In this document: positions 9,365-20,163 of the stretch, piece by piece
How positions within the stretch are numbered: position 1 is the first letter of the stretch
How the letters are laid out: each line of letters opens with the position of its first letter
Origin: Paenibacillus antri
GTDB lineage: Bacteria > Bacillota > Bacilli > Paenibacillales > YIM-B00363
Assembly (NCBI RefSeq): GCF_005765165.1
Contig: NZ_VCIW01000001.1
Span: 682,001 to 746,000 of the forward strand
Length of the DNA: 64,000 nucleotides
Direction of reading: 5' to 3'
The notes under the pieces: generated by a model
What the model was told of the DNA's origin: nothing
What the model saw: only the letters and a program-made list of their open reading frames with translations
Database searches by the model: none
Translations under genes and position numbers: made by a program

Positions 9365-10690
9365 TTACACCTCCATGATCAAGAGCTCCGGATCTTCCAG
9401 GAGACGCTTGATGTGATTCATCGCGTTTTGCGCCGTGGCGCCGTCGATGAGGCGATGATCGAAGCTGAGCGACAGCGCCATCACTTGACCGATGACGATT
9501 TCGCCGTTCTTGACGACCGGCTTCTCGGAGATGCGGCCCGTACCGAGGATCGCCACTTCCGGGAAGTTGATGACCGGCGTGAAGAACATACCGCCCGCGG
9601 AACCGATATTCGTGATGGAGAACGTGCTGCCCTTCATCTCGTTCGGCGCCAGCTTGCCGTCGCGTCCGCGCGTCGCGAGATCGCGGATTTCGCCTGCGAT
9701 GCTGTAAATATTCTTGCGATCGGCGTCGTGCACGACCGGCACGATGAGACCGTTGTCGGTGTCCGTCGCGATGCCGATGTTGTAGTACTTCTTGTAGACG
9801 ATCTCGTTCGCCGCTTCGTCTAACGTCGAGTTGAGGATCGGGTACTCGCGAAGCGCCGCGATGAGCGCTTTGACGATGAACGGCAGGTACGTCAGCTTGA
9901 CGCCGCGCTTCTCCGCCATCGCCTTCGCGCGGCCGCGAAGCTCGACGAGCGCCGTCACGTCGACTTCGTCCATGATCGTAACGTGCGGAGCCGTGTACAC
10001 CGACTTGACCATCGCGGCCGCGATCGCCTTGCGGATGCCCTTGAACGGCACGCGCTCTTCGACGCGCTCGCCCGTAACGACGGTCTTCGCGGCGGCCGCA
10101 GCCGCCGGAACGCCCGCTTCCGCAGCCGCGGACGGAGCCGCCGCCGCAGGCGCCGCGGCGCCCGGAACGAACCCTAGTACGTCTTCCTTCGTAATGCGGC
10201 CGTGCTTGCCCGTCGGCTTCACTTGACCGAGGTCGACGCCCTTCTCGCGCGCCAGCTTGCGCACGCTCGGCGTCGCCAAGACGGCGCCCGGGGCGACGAC
10301 GTTGCCCGGCGTACCTGCGGCTGCCGCCGCCGCCTTCGGCGCTTCCGCCGCAGCGGCCGGGGCCGGCGCCGCAGGCGCAGGAGCCGCCGCCGGAGCCGGA
10401 GCCGGCGCTTCGCCGTGGCCGCCGCCATGCGCGGACACCGGCAGCTCGCCTTCCGCGTCGATGACCGCGAGCAGGTCGCCGACGACCGCTACGGTGCCTT
10501 CCGACACCTTCACTTCTTTCACGACGCCGGTGACCGGCGAAGGCACTTCGACGACCGCCTTGTCGTTCTGCACTTCCATCAAGATGTCGTCTTCCTTGAT
10601 CGTGTCGCCGGGCTTCACGTGCCACTTCACGATTTCACCTTCGTGAAGTCCTTCGCCGAGCTCCGGCATCCGATATTCGAACGTTGCCAT
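9365..10690 (-). CDS. pdhC: Dihydrolipoamide acetyltransferase (E2 of pyruvate dehydrogenase)
   Basis: E2 core enzyme that transfers acetyl groups to CoA. One lipoyl domain (1-78) has the lipoylated lysine K44 in NDKAVVE. An Ala/Pro-rich flexible linker (about 85-135), a peripheral-subunit-binding domain (about 140-175), a second Ala-rich linker and the catalytic domain follow, with the active-site HRLIDGA motif (H412, D416). Length 441 matches single-lipoyl E2 proteins. AAGGAGG precedes the ATG. It lies 28 bp after pdhB and 6 bp before pdhD. Confidence 0.97.
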   Translation of the reverse strand: MATFEYRMPELGEGLHEGEIVKWHVKPGDTIKEDDILMEVQNDKAVVEVPSPVTGVVKEVKVSEGTVAVVGDLLAVIDAEGELPVSAHGGGHGEAPAPAPAAAPAPAAPAPAAAAEAPKAAAAAAGTPGNVVAPGAVLATPSVRKLAREKGVDLGQVKPTGKHGRITKEDVLGFVPGAAAPAAAAPSAAAEAGVPAAAAAAKTVVTGERVEERVPFKGIRKAIAAAMVKSVYTAPHVTIMDEVDVTALVELRGRAKAMAEKRGVKLTYLPFIVKALIAALREYPILNSTLDEAANEIVYKKYYNIGIATDTDNGLIVPVVHDADRKNIYSIAGEIRDLATRGRDGKLAPNEMKGSTFSITNIGSAGGMFFTPVINFPEVAILGTGRISEKPVVKNGEIVIGQVMALSLSFDHRLIDGATAQNAMNHIKRLLEDPELLIMEV

Positions 10691-10718
10691 ACGGATTGCG
10701 CGCCTCCTTTTCCTTATA

Positions 10719-11699
10719 TTAGAAGTCCAGTACTTGATTCAATCCTTCGATGACGCGCTTCGGATTCGGCAGCCATTCGTCCTCGATCTGTCCGAAGGCG
10801 ACGACCGTATCCGGAGCCGCGACGCGGAGCACCGGCGCTTCCAGATGGAGAATCGCTTTCTCGTTGATTTGAGCGATGATTTCCGCCGCGGCGCCCGCCG
10901 TCTTCTGCGCTTCCTGCACGACGATCGCGCGGTTCGTCTTCTTGATCGATTCGACGATCGTCTCGATGTCGATCGGCATGATCGTGCGCAGGTCGATGAC
11001 CTCGACGCTCACGCCTCGCGACTTCTCGATTTCTTCCGCCGCTTTAAGCGAAGTGTGGACCATCGCGCCGTACGTAATGATCGTGACGTGCTTGCCTTCC
11101 TTCACGACGTTCGCCTTGCCGATCGGCACCGTGTATTCGCCTTCCGGCACTTCGGCGCGGAACGAACGGTACAGCTTCAGATGCTCCATGAAGAAGACCG
11201 GATCGTTGTCGCGGATCGCCGAAATCATAAGACCCTTCGCGTCGTAAGGATTGGATGGAATAACGACCTTGATGCCCGGCGTCTGCAGGAACAAGCCCTC
11301 GAGGCTGTCCACGTGCAGCTCCGGCGCCTTGACGCCGCCGCCGAACGGCGTGCGGAATACGATCGGCGCTTGGTACGCGCCGCCGGAACGATAGCGCATG
11401 CGCGCCGCTTGCGATACGATCTGGTCCATCACTTCGAACACGAAGCCGATGAACTGAACTTCCGCGACCGGGCGGAAGCCCTGCACCGCGAGGCCGACGG
11501 CGAGGCCGCCGATGCCCGATTCCGCGAGCGGCGTATCGAATACGCGCGTCTCGCCGAATTCCTTCTGCAGCCCTTCCGTCGCGCGGAATACGCCCCCGAC
11601 GTGGCCTACGTCTTCCCCGAACAACAATACCTTCGGATCGCGAGCGAGTTCGACTCTAAGGCCGTCGCGAATCGCTTCGATCAATGTCATGTTTGCCAT
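10719..11699 (-). CDS. pdhB: Pyruvate dehydrogenase E1 component, beta subunit
   Basis: The beta chain of the thiamine-diphosphate-dependent E1 heterotetramer, 326 residues as expected. It starts [14 protein letters not shown] and contains the conserved [14 protein letters not shown] segment and the C-terminal [13 protein letters not shown] region. It begins 2 bp after the pdhA stop, with GAGGAGA upstream, so the two subunits are translated together. Confidence 0.96.
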   Translation of the reverse strand: MANMTLIEAIRDGLRVELARDPKVLLFGEDVGHVGGVFRATEGLQKEFGETRVFDTPLAESGIGGLAVGLAVQGFRPVAEVQFIGFVFEVMDQIVSQAARMRYRSGGAYQAPIVFRTPFGGGVKAPELHVDSLEGLFLQTPGIKVVIPSNPYDAKGLMISAIRDNDPVFFMEHLKLYRSFRAEVPEGEYTVPIGKANVVKEGKHVTIITYGAMVHTSLKAAEEIEKSRGVSVEVIDLRTIMPIDIETIVESIKKTNRAIVVQEAQKTAGAAAEIIAQINEKAILHLEAPVLRVAAPDTVVAFGQIEDEWLPNPKRVIEGLNQVLDF

Positions 11700-11701
11700 G
11701 C

Positions 11702-12866
<1,165 letters not shown>

Positions 12867-13000
12867 CGTTAATAAATTATATAATACAATTTTCGAATTG
12901 GCTACTTTTCACGCGATAAAATTGATTTTTGCTGTTATAATAACAATATTGCAACAAATAATACAGATGGAACAACAGTGAAACAGAAGGAGTGAACCGC

Positions 13001-13738
13001 ATGGCCGCGAACGAATACGCCCGCCGCACCGTGCTGAAAGAAACGGTATTTTCCCAGGCGCTGGGCAAGGAACGATCGCTTCGGGTGTTCTTGCCGCCGG
13101 GCTACAACGAGCTGGTGTCGCACCGCGTCGTCTACTGTCAGGACGGGGAGGAATGCTTCAACTTCGGACGCATCGCGACGCATGCGACGCGGCTCATTCT
13201 GGACGAAGGGTTCGAGCCGTTCCTCGTCGTCGGCGTCGATGTCGACATGCCGAACCGGACCGACGAATACGCGCCGGACGGAAGCCGGTTCGGGGCGTAC
13301 AGCCGCTTTTTCCTCGAGGAACTGATACCGTTCGTCGAATCGCGTTACCCCGTCCGCACGGGCGCCGGGGATCGGGTGCTGGTCGGCGACTCGCTGGGCG
13401 GCACGGTCTCCTTACATCTTTCCCTACAAGTTCCTCATTCCATTCAGCGCGTGGTGGCATTGTCGGGGGCGTTCCTTGACTCCTCGCTGTCCGCGATCGA
13501 ATCGGCGGGGGCGGAGGAGCTGTCTTGGCTGCGGCTGTATCAGCTGATCGGTACGGAAGAGACGGCGGTGGCGACGAGCCGGGGGACGTTCGATTTTCTC
13601 GAGGCGAACCGTCGGATGAGAACGTTGCTTGAGGCGAAAGGCGCGGACGTGCGTTACGTGGAAAAGGCCGGCAAGCATATTTGGGGCTTCTGGCAAGACG
13701 AACTCCCCGAAGCGCTCCGTTGGGCGCTCGGGGAGTAG
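13001..13738 (+). CDS. Alpha/beta-hydrolase esterase (esterase D/IroE-like)
   Basis: A 245-residue serine hydrolase of the putative-esterase type. The nucleophile elbow GDSLGG is at about residue 126, and the late His is probably the one in KAGKHIWGFW. No signal peptide. AAGGAG at 12987-12992 lies 8 nt before ATG 13001; the upstream GTG at 12992 overlaps it and is rejected. It is divergent from pdhA and convergent with the sugar isomerase. A 13-bp stem made of its last codons (13702-13736) lacks a T tract. Substrate unknown. Confidence 0.82.
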   Translation: MAANEYARRTVLKETVFSQALGKERSLRVFLPPGYNELVSHRVVYCQDGEECFNFGRIATHATRLILDEGFEPFLVVGVDVDMPNRTDEYAPDGSRFGAYSRFFLEELIPFVESRYPVRTGAGDRVLVGDSLGGTVSLHLSLQVPHSIQRVVALSGAFLDSSLSAIESAGAEELSWLRLYQLIGTEETAVATSRGTFDFLEANRRMRTLLEAKGADVRYVEKAGKHIWGFWQDELPEALRWALGE

Positions 13739-13763
13739 CGGACTTCTATGTCGGAGCTTTCGA

Positions 13764-14636
13764 TCAAGCCTCTTCCCACAACCGGCGGACGTTGTCCATG
13801 GCGATCTTCGAAGCCGTCTTGCACTCTTCCATGCCTTCGAACTCGACCGTAATGTTGCCGTCGTAGCCCGACGCCTTGATAAGCTTTACGATTTTGCGGA
13901 TCGGAAGATCGCCGTGTCCGACGATCGCTCCGCGCAGGAAGTTGTCGTTCGCCGTCCGGAACCAGACGCCGTCGCCCGGATGCTCGTCGTACGGCCGGAG
14001 ATAGAAGTCCTTGAAATGAATCAAGGAAGCGTACGGCAGATTTTTCATGACGCCGATGACCGGATCCTCGTCGACGCACAGGAAGTTGCCGATGTCGAGC
14101 GTCGTCTTGAAGTTCGGACGGTCGACCGCCTGCAGCACGCGCTGGACGCGGTCGCTCGCCTGCACGCTGAAGCCGTGGTTTTCGATCGTCGTCGTGATGC
14201 CGAACTGCGCGGCGTAATCGGCGATGAGGCGGGTTCCTCTCACGATCAGCGGCAGGCTCTCCTCGAACCATCGGATCGTCATCTGTTCCTTCGGCAGCGT
14301 GAACGCGGTCACGTCGTGACGCATATGCTTCACGCCCATGCGATGGACGACGTCGACGTGGCGTTTCACCCGCGCGATCTCCGCATCGAACGCCTCTTCC
14401 GTGTCCTGCACGAAGTTGGCGGGCATCGAATAGTTGGACAGCTCGATGCCGGCCGCTTTCGCCCTCTCGCGGATCGCGTCGGCGAGCTCGTGATTGTCCT
14501 CGACCGTATACCCGTACGGCACCATCTCCATATGCTCCCCGCCGTTCGCCGCGATCCAATCGACGACGTCCAAGACGGTCATCTCCCCGGACTTCAAGGC
14601 GTTCAGCAAGCTGTACGTGCTTAATCCGACCTTCAT
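13764..14636 (-). CDS. Sugar phosphate isomerase/epimerase (xylose isomerase-like TIM barrel)
   Basis: A 290-residue AP-endonuclease-2-fold TIM barrel. Metal-ligand segments are visible: IENHG, LDIGNFL, HFKDFYLRP and a late VEFEG. These proteins isomerise or epimerise sugars or inositols using a divalent metal. MKVGLSTYS begins at 14636 behind GGGAGAG; the longer frame reads through the intergenic space. Last gene of the GH3-GH38-GH125-GH18 operon, 44 bp downstream of GH18, so it probably handles a sugar released by those enzymes. Confidence 0.85.
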   Translation of the reverse strand: MKVGLSTYSLLNALKSGEMTVLDVVDWIAANGGEHMEMVPYGYTVEDNHELADAIRERAKAAGIELSNYSMPANFVQDTEEAFDAEIARVKRHVDVVHRMGVKHMRHDVTAFTLPKEQMTIRWFEESLPLIVRGTRLIADYAAQFGITTTIENHGFSVQASDRVQRVLQAVDRPNFKTTLDIGNFLCVDEDPVIGVMKNLPYASLIHFKDFYLRPYDEHPGDGVWFRTANDNFLRGAIVGHGDLPIRKIVKLIKASGYDGNITVEFEGMEECKTASKIAMDNVRRLWEEA

Positions 14637-14680
14637 GCTTCGCCACTCTCCCTTTTTTGAAAATGATACGCGATTTCGCG

Positions 14681-15700
14681 TTATAAATTCCGATACATCG
14701 CGTCGAGCAGCCGCCCCGACGGGTCGCATTTGTACTCCCAGAACATGATGCCGGCCAGCCCTTCGCGCTTGACGTAATCGCATTTATGCTCCAGCGACTC
14801 CTCGTCGTCGTACGTGATGAACGTGCTTCCGTCGAATAAGTACGGCGCCTTCGCTTCGTCGTCCCAATAGCGGACGAAGCCGTTCTTATCGATGTACCGC
14901 TCGGCCAATTCGCCGTAGTCGGGACCGTACCCGCCCGAGCCGGGGGTCATCTGAAGCAGTCCCCGGTTGACGTTCGGGACGTCCTTCCACATACGGGAAT
15001 AGAACGCCGCGCCGATCGCCAGCTTCTCCCGCGGCACGCCGGCCCGCTCGAACAACCGAACCGACGCGTCGACGCTGATGCGGAACAGATCGCCCGTAGG
15101 CGTATATAAATTCGTATGATGGCCCGTTAACGTCTGGAAGCCGCCCCGCATGTCGTACGTCATCAGCTGCACGTAATCGAGGTACCGCTGTACCTCGTCC
15201 ATCTCGGTCCCGTCGACGTAATATTGATCGGCGCCCGCGGCGATCGTCAGCATGTACGCCCCGCCGTCCTCCGCAGCCTTCCGGTCGAACGCTTCGCGCA
15301 TGTCCCGCAGCAGCAGCGTGAAGTTGCGCTTGTCGTCCGGAGAGGCGGCGATGCCGGCTTCGGCGTAACACGGATATTCCCAATCGAGGTCGATGCCGTC
15401 GAACGGGAATCGCGTCAGGACATCGATCGCCGATTCCGCCATCCGGCGCCGGCCGGCCTCCGTCGAAGCCGCTTCGGAGAAGCCGCCGGCGCTCCAGCCG
15501 CCGACGGAGAGCAGAATCTTAAGGGACGGATGCTCCCGCTTCAGCCGTTCAAGCTCGCGCAGATGCTCCAGATGGTCGATGCGGATTTCGTCGTCCCGCA
15601 CATGGCCGAACGCGACGTTCATATGCGTCAGCTTCCGCGCGGCGTCGGCCGTCAAGTCGGGCAGTGCGCGGTCCCCTACGTATCCGATGAGGTAACTCAT
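14681..15700 (-). CDS. Glycoside hydrolase family 18 (chitinase/endo-beta-N-acetylglucosaminidase type)
   Basis: A 339-residue GH18 TIM barrel. The catalytic DGIDLDWEYP motif gives the acid Glu at 108; SVGGWS and the substrate-binding QLMTYDMRGG are also present. No signal peptide and no carbohydrate-binding module, unlike secreted chitinases. The start ATG overlaps the GH125 stop (ATGA), indicating translational coupling. Between alpha-mannosidase genes and an isomerase, cleavage of the GlcNAc-GlcNAc core of imported N-glycan fragments is a reasonable inference; chitobiose hydrolysis is the alternative. Confidence 0.88.
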   Translation of the reverse strand: MSYLIGYVGDRALPDLTADAARKLTHMNVAFGHVRDDEIRIDHLEHLRELERLKREHPSLKILLSVGGWSAGGFSEAASTEAGRRRMAESAIDVLTRFPFDGIDLDWEYPCYAEAGIAASPDDKRNFTLLLRDMREAFDRKAAEDGGAYMLTIAAGADQYYVDGTEMDEVQRYLDYVQLMTYDMRGGFQTLTGHHTNLYTPTGDLFRISVDASVRLFERAGVPREKLAIGAAFYSRMWKDVPNVNRGLLQMTPGSGGYGPDYGELAERYIDKNGFVRYWDDEAKAPYLFDGSTFITYDDEESLEHKCDYVKREGLAGIMFWEYKCDPSGRLLDAMYRNL

Positions 15701-17040
15701 GCCCTCTTCCCTCCTTCCCCGTCCAATAAGCCCTTCCCCATCGCGCGCAGGACGAGCTGCGCGAATAGACTGTTCGACCAAGCGAACCAAGAGCGGGTGA
15801 ATTTCGCCGGGTCGTCGGCGTGGAACCCTTCGTGCATATAGCCGGTGTCGGCGTCGGTCGCCTCCAGCACGGCGATCGTATCCAGCATCTCCGCGTCGCC
15901 CGCGGCAGTCAGTCCTTGCATCGACAGCGCCATCGGCCAGATGTAGCCCGGCGGCGTGTGCGGGCTGCCGATCCCCTTGGCCGCGGTCCCTTCATAATAG
16001 AAAGGATTTTCCCAGCTCAGGATGAACCGCCGCGTGTTCCGATACGTCTCGTCGTTCGCGTCGGCGTACCCGAGATACGGAATCGACAGCAGGCTCGGCG
16101 TTCCGGCGTCGTCCATGAGCGCGTAGTTGCCGAAGCCGTCGGTCTCGTACGCGTAGATCTTCCCGTAGACCGGGTGGCGGTACGTGCCGTACAGCTCGAT
16201 CCCGTGGCGGACGTCGTCCTCGAGCCTCTTCATCTCGCCGACGAACGCTTCGTCCCGGTACACCCAGCGCGCGATGTCCTGCAACTGGGCGAGCGAGACG
16301 GCCGCGAACATGTTCGCCGGGATGTTGTAATGGAACTCGCAGGCGTCGTCGCTCGGCCGGAAGCCGGACCAGATCATGCCGGTATAGTTGACCGGCATGC
16401 CGAGACCTTCGTTGCGCAGCGTATCGATCGCCGGACAGTTCCGGCGCATGAACCGGTACGGGGAGCGTTCGAAGTGGCGCTGTTCCGTTTTCCAGACGTC
16501 TACGATGTTCCGCATCGCGAGCTTGAACGATTCGTCGAAAATGTCCGTCAAGCCCGTTTCCTTCCAATACACATAGGCGAGCCGCACCGTAAAGCAGAGC
16601 GAGTCGAGCTCGAACTTCCGCTCCCATACCCACGGGGACATGTCGGTTTCGTCGTTCGCGTCCCAATGCCAGTCGTTCGCGGCTTCGTTGAACGCGTTCG
16701 CGTACGGGTCGATGTTGATGTACATCGCATGGCGCCGGACGAGGCCGGCGACGATGCGCGCAAGCTCCGGGTCGTCCTTCGCGAGCGGCACGTAATGGAT
16801 GACCTGCTCGACCGAGTCGCGCAGCCACATCGCGGGGATGTCGCCCGTAATGACGAACGTCGTGCCGTCGTCCATCCGCTTCGTCGTCGTCTCCAGCGTG
16901 TTCGGGAAGCAGTTGCGGAAGAGCCGCTGCAGCTTCGGGCGGCCGGCCAGTTTTTCATCCGCCTCCGCCAGCGTCCGCCGAATCGCGTCCGGGAGCTCTA
17001 GGTGGGGGATGTTCGCTTTCGGCAGTCTGAATTGTTCCAT
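15697..17040 (-). CDS. GH125 exo-alpha-mannosidase
   Basis: A 447-residue (alpha/alpha)6-barrel protein of family 125, metal-independent inverting exo-alpha-1,6-mannosidases. Family signatures are GDIPAMWLRDS (about 66-76), NFNEAANDWHWD-type residues, and SPHTPPGYIWPMALS near residue 360. Cytosolic by lack of a signal. It lies 15 bp downstream of GH38 and overlaps GH18 by 4 bp. Paired GH38 and GH125 enzymes process N-glycan mannose in Streptococcus pneumoniae, which is the best functional precedent. Confidence 0.93.
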   Translation of the reverse strand: MEQFRLPKANIPHLELPDAIRRTLAEADEKLAGRPKLQRLFRNCFPNTLETTTKRMDDGTTFVITGDIPAMWLRDSVEQVIHYVPLAKDDPELARIVAGLVRRHAMYINIDPYANAFNEAANDWHWDANDETDMSPWVWERKFELDSLCFTVRLAYVYWKETGLTDIFDESFKLAMRNIVDVWKTEQRHFERSPYRFMRRNCPAIDTLRNEGLGMPVNYTGMIWSGFRPSDDACEFHYNIPANMFAAVSLAQLQDIARWVYRDEAFVGEMKRLEDDVRHGIELYGTYRHPVYGKIYAYETDGFGNYALMDDAGTPSLLSIPYLGYADANDETYRNTRRFILSWENPFYYEGTAAKGIGSPHTPPGYIWPMALSMQGLTAAGDAEMLDTIAVLEATDADTGYMHEGFHADDPAKFTRSWFAWSNSLFAQLVLRAMGKGLLDGEGGKRA

Positions 17041-17055
17041 GGGTTCGTGTTCCTC

Positions 17056-20000
17056 CTACACCGCTGTTTCCGGCGAAACGAGCTTCACCGTCTTGATTTC
17101 GAACGGGGCGAACGACAGCTCGAACGCGCCCTCGCGATGCGCCAGCGCCTCGAGGTCGTCCTCCAGCAAGTTGACGACGGACGCCTTCGCGAACGGCTGC
17201 GCCCACTGCACGCGGACCGTCTCCCGGCCGCCCGACGATTCGTAGAACCGCAGGATCGTGCCCGAGCAGTCTTCGGCCGCCTTGATCGCGTCGAGCACGA
17301 CGTGTTCGGCGTCGAGGCGGATCCACGCATGCTCCGAAGGCAAAGCGCCGGCATGCGCGGAAGCTTCGATCGCGACCGCCGGATGGTTCAGCTCCATCGC
17401 GCGGCGCGCGACGTGCGCGTCCCGCCAATCGCCTGCGTGCGGCAGCAGCGAATACGTGAACTCGTGCTCGCCTTGGTCCGCGTTCAAGTCCGGCCACGTC
17501 GGCGCGCGGAGCAGGCTGAGGCGCATCGTCCGACCCTTGATGTCGTAGCCGTATTTGCAATCGTTCAGCAAGCTCACGCCGCCGTTCCGCTCGGATACGT
17601 CCGCCCACCGGTGGCCGCATACTTCGAATTGCGCCCGCTCCCAGCTCGTGTTCGTATGCGTCGGGCGCTCCAGGGCGCCGAACGGAATTTCGTACGCGGC
17701 CTTCGCGGCGACGAGGTCGACGGGGAAGGCGACCTTCAGCAGCTTGTGGCGCTCCGCCCAAGACACCTTCGTCTTGAAGTCCACCCGCCGCGAATGGCGG
17801 TACAGCACGACGTCCTGACGGACGACGGAGTCGTTCAGCTTCCAGCGGAAGCGAAGCACGTCCTGCGTCTCGCCCCGCAACGCGACCTCCTTCGAGATCA
17901 GCTCGACGCCGCCCGCGCGCTGCGCTTCGAAGCGAGGATCGATGTCCCACGCATCCCAATACGTCGGCTTGTCGTGGAACAGCTGCAGCTCGTTCGCCTT
18001 GTCGCCCGGACGCAGCCACTCCCGCTTCGCGTCCTTGTCGTACCACCGGACGATCTCCCCGGCATCGTTGAATTCGAGCGTGTAGAAATCCATCTCCCAC
18101 GCGAGAGGGAACGCGTTGTCCGCCCCGTCGTCCGCAGCCGCCGCCTCGGGCGCCGGGCGAAGCCAGATCGTCTTGTGCCCGAACGCCGGGATCGCCGGCA
18201 CATATACCGACAGCGTGCGCGATTCGCCCTCGACGCGCAGGTCGGACGCAAGACGTTCGCCTTGCGCGTCATATGCGGCAAGGCCGGCGAGCGCCGCGTC
18301 GCCCGCGATGTCGACGACGTCGCCGCGCGCCCAGCCGAGTCCGTTGAACACGACGTACGGCTGCCCTTCGCCGCGCGTGTCGACGTCGTCCGCAATCGCC
18401 TCGATCCCCCCCTTCAGCGCTCCGTCTCCCAAGGCGAACGCTTCCTCGTACTCCGCCGCGGACGTAACGTACGCCTCCGGAATCGACGTCCCCGGTATAA
18501 TGTCGTGGAACTGGTTCAAGAGGATCAGCTTCCAGCCCGCGTCGAGCCGCTCTTTCGCCTCGCGGCCGGCCGCGCCGGCGAACCGTCCCCACAGCTCCGC
18601 CTCGCGGTACAACGCCTCGGCTTTGCGGTTGCTGCGCTTATTGCGCGCGTGCGTCGTGTACGTCCCGCGGTGCAGCTCGAGGTACAGATCGCCGTGCCAC
18701 TGCGGCAGCCGCGGCCGGCGCTTCCCTACACTATCGAAGAAGGCCGCGGCCGTGCTGAACCGGCTGACCGGCTGGCCGACCGCGAGCTCCGCGCGCCGGA
18801 CGAATTCGACCATCTCGTCCGTCACGCCGCCGCCCCCGTCGCCGTGCCCGTACAGCAGCATTTGCTCCGGATGAACGTCCTTCTGTTTGTAAGACTTCCA
18901 GTGCTCGTCGACGTCCTTCGGCCGCGTATGCTCGTTCAGTCCGTGGTTGAGGTAGGCGACGACGGACGTGCCGTCGATGCCGACCCAGTCGAACAGATCG
19001 TACGGGAACGGGTTCGTGTCGTTCCAGTTCAGCTTCGTCGTCATGAAGTACGGAATGTCGGCGAGCTTCAATATTTGCGGCAGCGACGCGCAGTATCCGA
19101 ACGTATCCGGCAGCCACTCGATGTTGGAACGCTTGCCGAACTCCGCTTCGTAAAATCGTTGTCCGTATAAGATTTGGCGGACGAGCGACTCGCCGCTCGG
19201 GATGTTGAGGTCCGGCTCGACCCACATGCCGCCGACGAGCTCCCAGCGGCCTTCCGCGACGCGCGCCTTGATCTTTTCATACAATTCCGGGTACCGCTCC
19301 TTCGCGAACGCGTACAGCTGCGGCTGCCTCTGCGAATACGTGAACTCGGGGTATTCCTCCATCAACGTGCATACGGTAGAAAACGTCCGACTCGTCTTGC
19401 GCACCGTCTCCCGCACCGGCCACAGCCAGGCGACGTCGATATGCGACTGTCCGACCATGTGCATAAAGCCGTCGCGCGCATCCTCCGGCGCTTCCTCGCG
19501 CACCTTCGCGAGGAGCGCCTCTTCGAACGACCGCACCCATGAGCCGTCCGACCAGCGCTCCGGCTCGGCGTACATCGCGTCCATCGCGTCGTGGATCACG
19601 CGTACGAGCCGCCCCCGCGTCAGATCCTGCTCCGGCTGCGCCCGCAGCGCCTCGGCCAGCACGGCCACGCTATATTTCAGGCTCCGCAGCGGCGCGTTGA
19701 CGCGGACCAGCGCCGCGCGGACGCCGCGGATCGGCGGCTGGATGACGGCTTGCCGGTTCAGCGGATCGTGCGGCTCGGGGATCGGATCGTACAGCTCGAT
19801 CTCGAGCTTCGGCGACGATCCGACCCGCTCCGGCGGCAGCGGCACGAACGTATGGTTCCGGTCGAGCCCGTGGTACGGCACGCCGTCGACGCGCAGCAGC
19901 CCTTCGCCGCCTCCCTCGAAGACGAGGCCGACGGGGTCGCCGGTCCACGTCGCGGGGATGTCGACGGTTTTGCTCATGAAGTACGTCGTGCCGTGCTTGC

Positions 20001-20163
20001 CGTCCAACGCGCCGATCGGCTGTACGCCGGCGTTCGCCTCGTCGAGCTCGTATTCGCCGGGGCGGATATAGCGGGCTCGCTGCAGATGCCATTCCGGCAG
20101 CTCGACGACGTCCAGCCACATCTTCTCGGTTAGATCGGTCAGGAATCTATGGATGCGAATCAT
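17056..20163 (-). CDS. GH38 alpha-mannosidase
   Basis: About 1035 residues, normal for bacterial GH38. The zinc-binding GQSHIDVAWLWP (about 260) and the nucleophile Asp segment EWLPDTFGYCASLP are clear, with LYGHGDGGGG providing the late ligand. Retaining, zinc-dependent alpha-mannosidase on oligosaccharides. The start at 20163 (MIRIHRF) follows GGAGGAG and overlaps the GH3 stop as ATGA; the longer in-frame start is less likely. No signal peptide. Second gene of the operon. Confidence 0.95.
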   Translation of the reverse strand: MIRIHRFLTDLTEKMWLDVVELPEWHLQRARYIRPGEYELDEANAGVQPIGALDGKHGTTYFMSKTVDIPATWTGDPVGLVFEGGGEGLLRVDGVPYHGLDRNHTFVPLPPERVGSSPKLEIELYDPIPEPHDPLNRQAVIQPPIRGVRAALVRVNAPLRSLKYSVAVLAEALRAQPEQDLTRGRLVRVIHDAMDAMYAEPERWSDGSWVRSFEEALLAKVREEAPEDARDGFMHMVGQSHIDVAWLWPVRETVRKTSRTFSTVCTLMEEYPEFTYSQRQPQLYAFAKERYPELYEKIKARVAEGRWELVGGMWVEPDLNIPSGESLVRQILYGQRFYEAEFGKRSNIEWLPDTFGYCASLPQILKLADIPYFMTTKLNWNDTNPFPYDLFDWVGIDGTSVVAYLNHGLNEHTRPKDVDEHWKSYKQKDVHPEQMLLYGHGDGGGGVTDEMVEFVRRAELAVGQPVSRFSTAAAFFDSVGKRRPRLPQWHGDLYLELHRGTYTTHARNKRSNRKAEALYREAELWGRFAGAAGREAKERLDAGWKLILLNQFHDIIPGTSIPEAYVTSAAEYEEAFALGDGALKGGIEAIADDVDTRGEGQPYVVFNGLGWARGDVVDIAGDAALAGLAAYDAQGERLASDLRVEGESRTLSVYVPAIPAFGHKTIWLRPAPEAAAADDGADNAFPLAWEMDFYTLEFNDAGEIVRWYDKDAKREWLRPGDKANELQLFHDKPTYWDAWDIDPRFEAQRAGGVELISKEVALRGETQDVLRFRWKLNDSVVRQDVVLYRHSRRVDFKTKVSWAERHKLLKVAFPVDLVAAKAAYEIPFGALERPTHTNTSWERAQFEVCGHRWADVSERNGGVSLLNDCKYGYDIKGRTMRLSLLRAPTWPDLNADQGEHEFTYSLLPHAGDWRDAHVARRAMELNHPAVAIEASAHAGALPSEHAWIRLDAEHVVLDAIKAAEDCSGTILRFYESSGGRETVRVQWAQPFAKASVVNLLEDDLEALAHREGAFELSFAPFEIKTVKLVSPETAV

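Noticed and set aside
13702-13736. Hairpin in the last codons of the esterase gene as terminator
   Set aside because: A good stem but no T tract in either direction; not enough to call a terminator.
17002-19170. 722-residue plus-strand open frame
   Set aside because: Arg-rich shadow antisense to the certain GH38 gene, with no start signal or recognisable motif.
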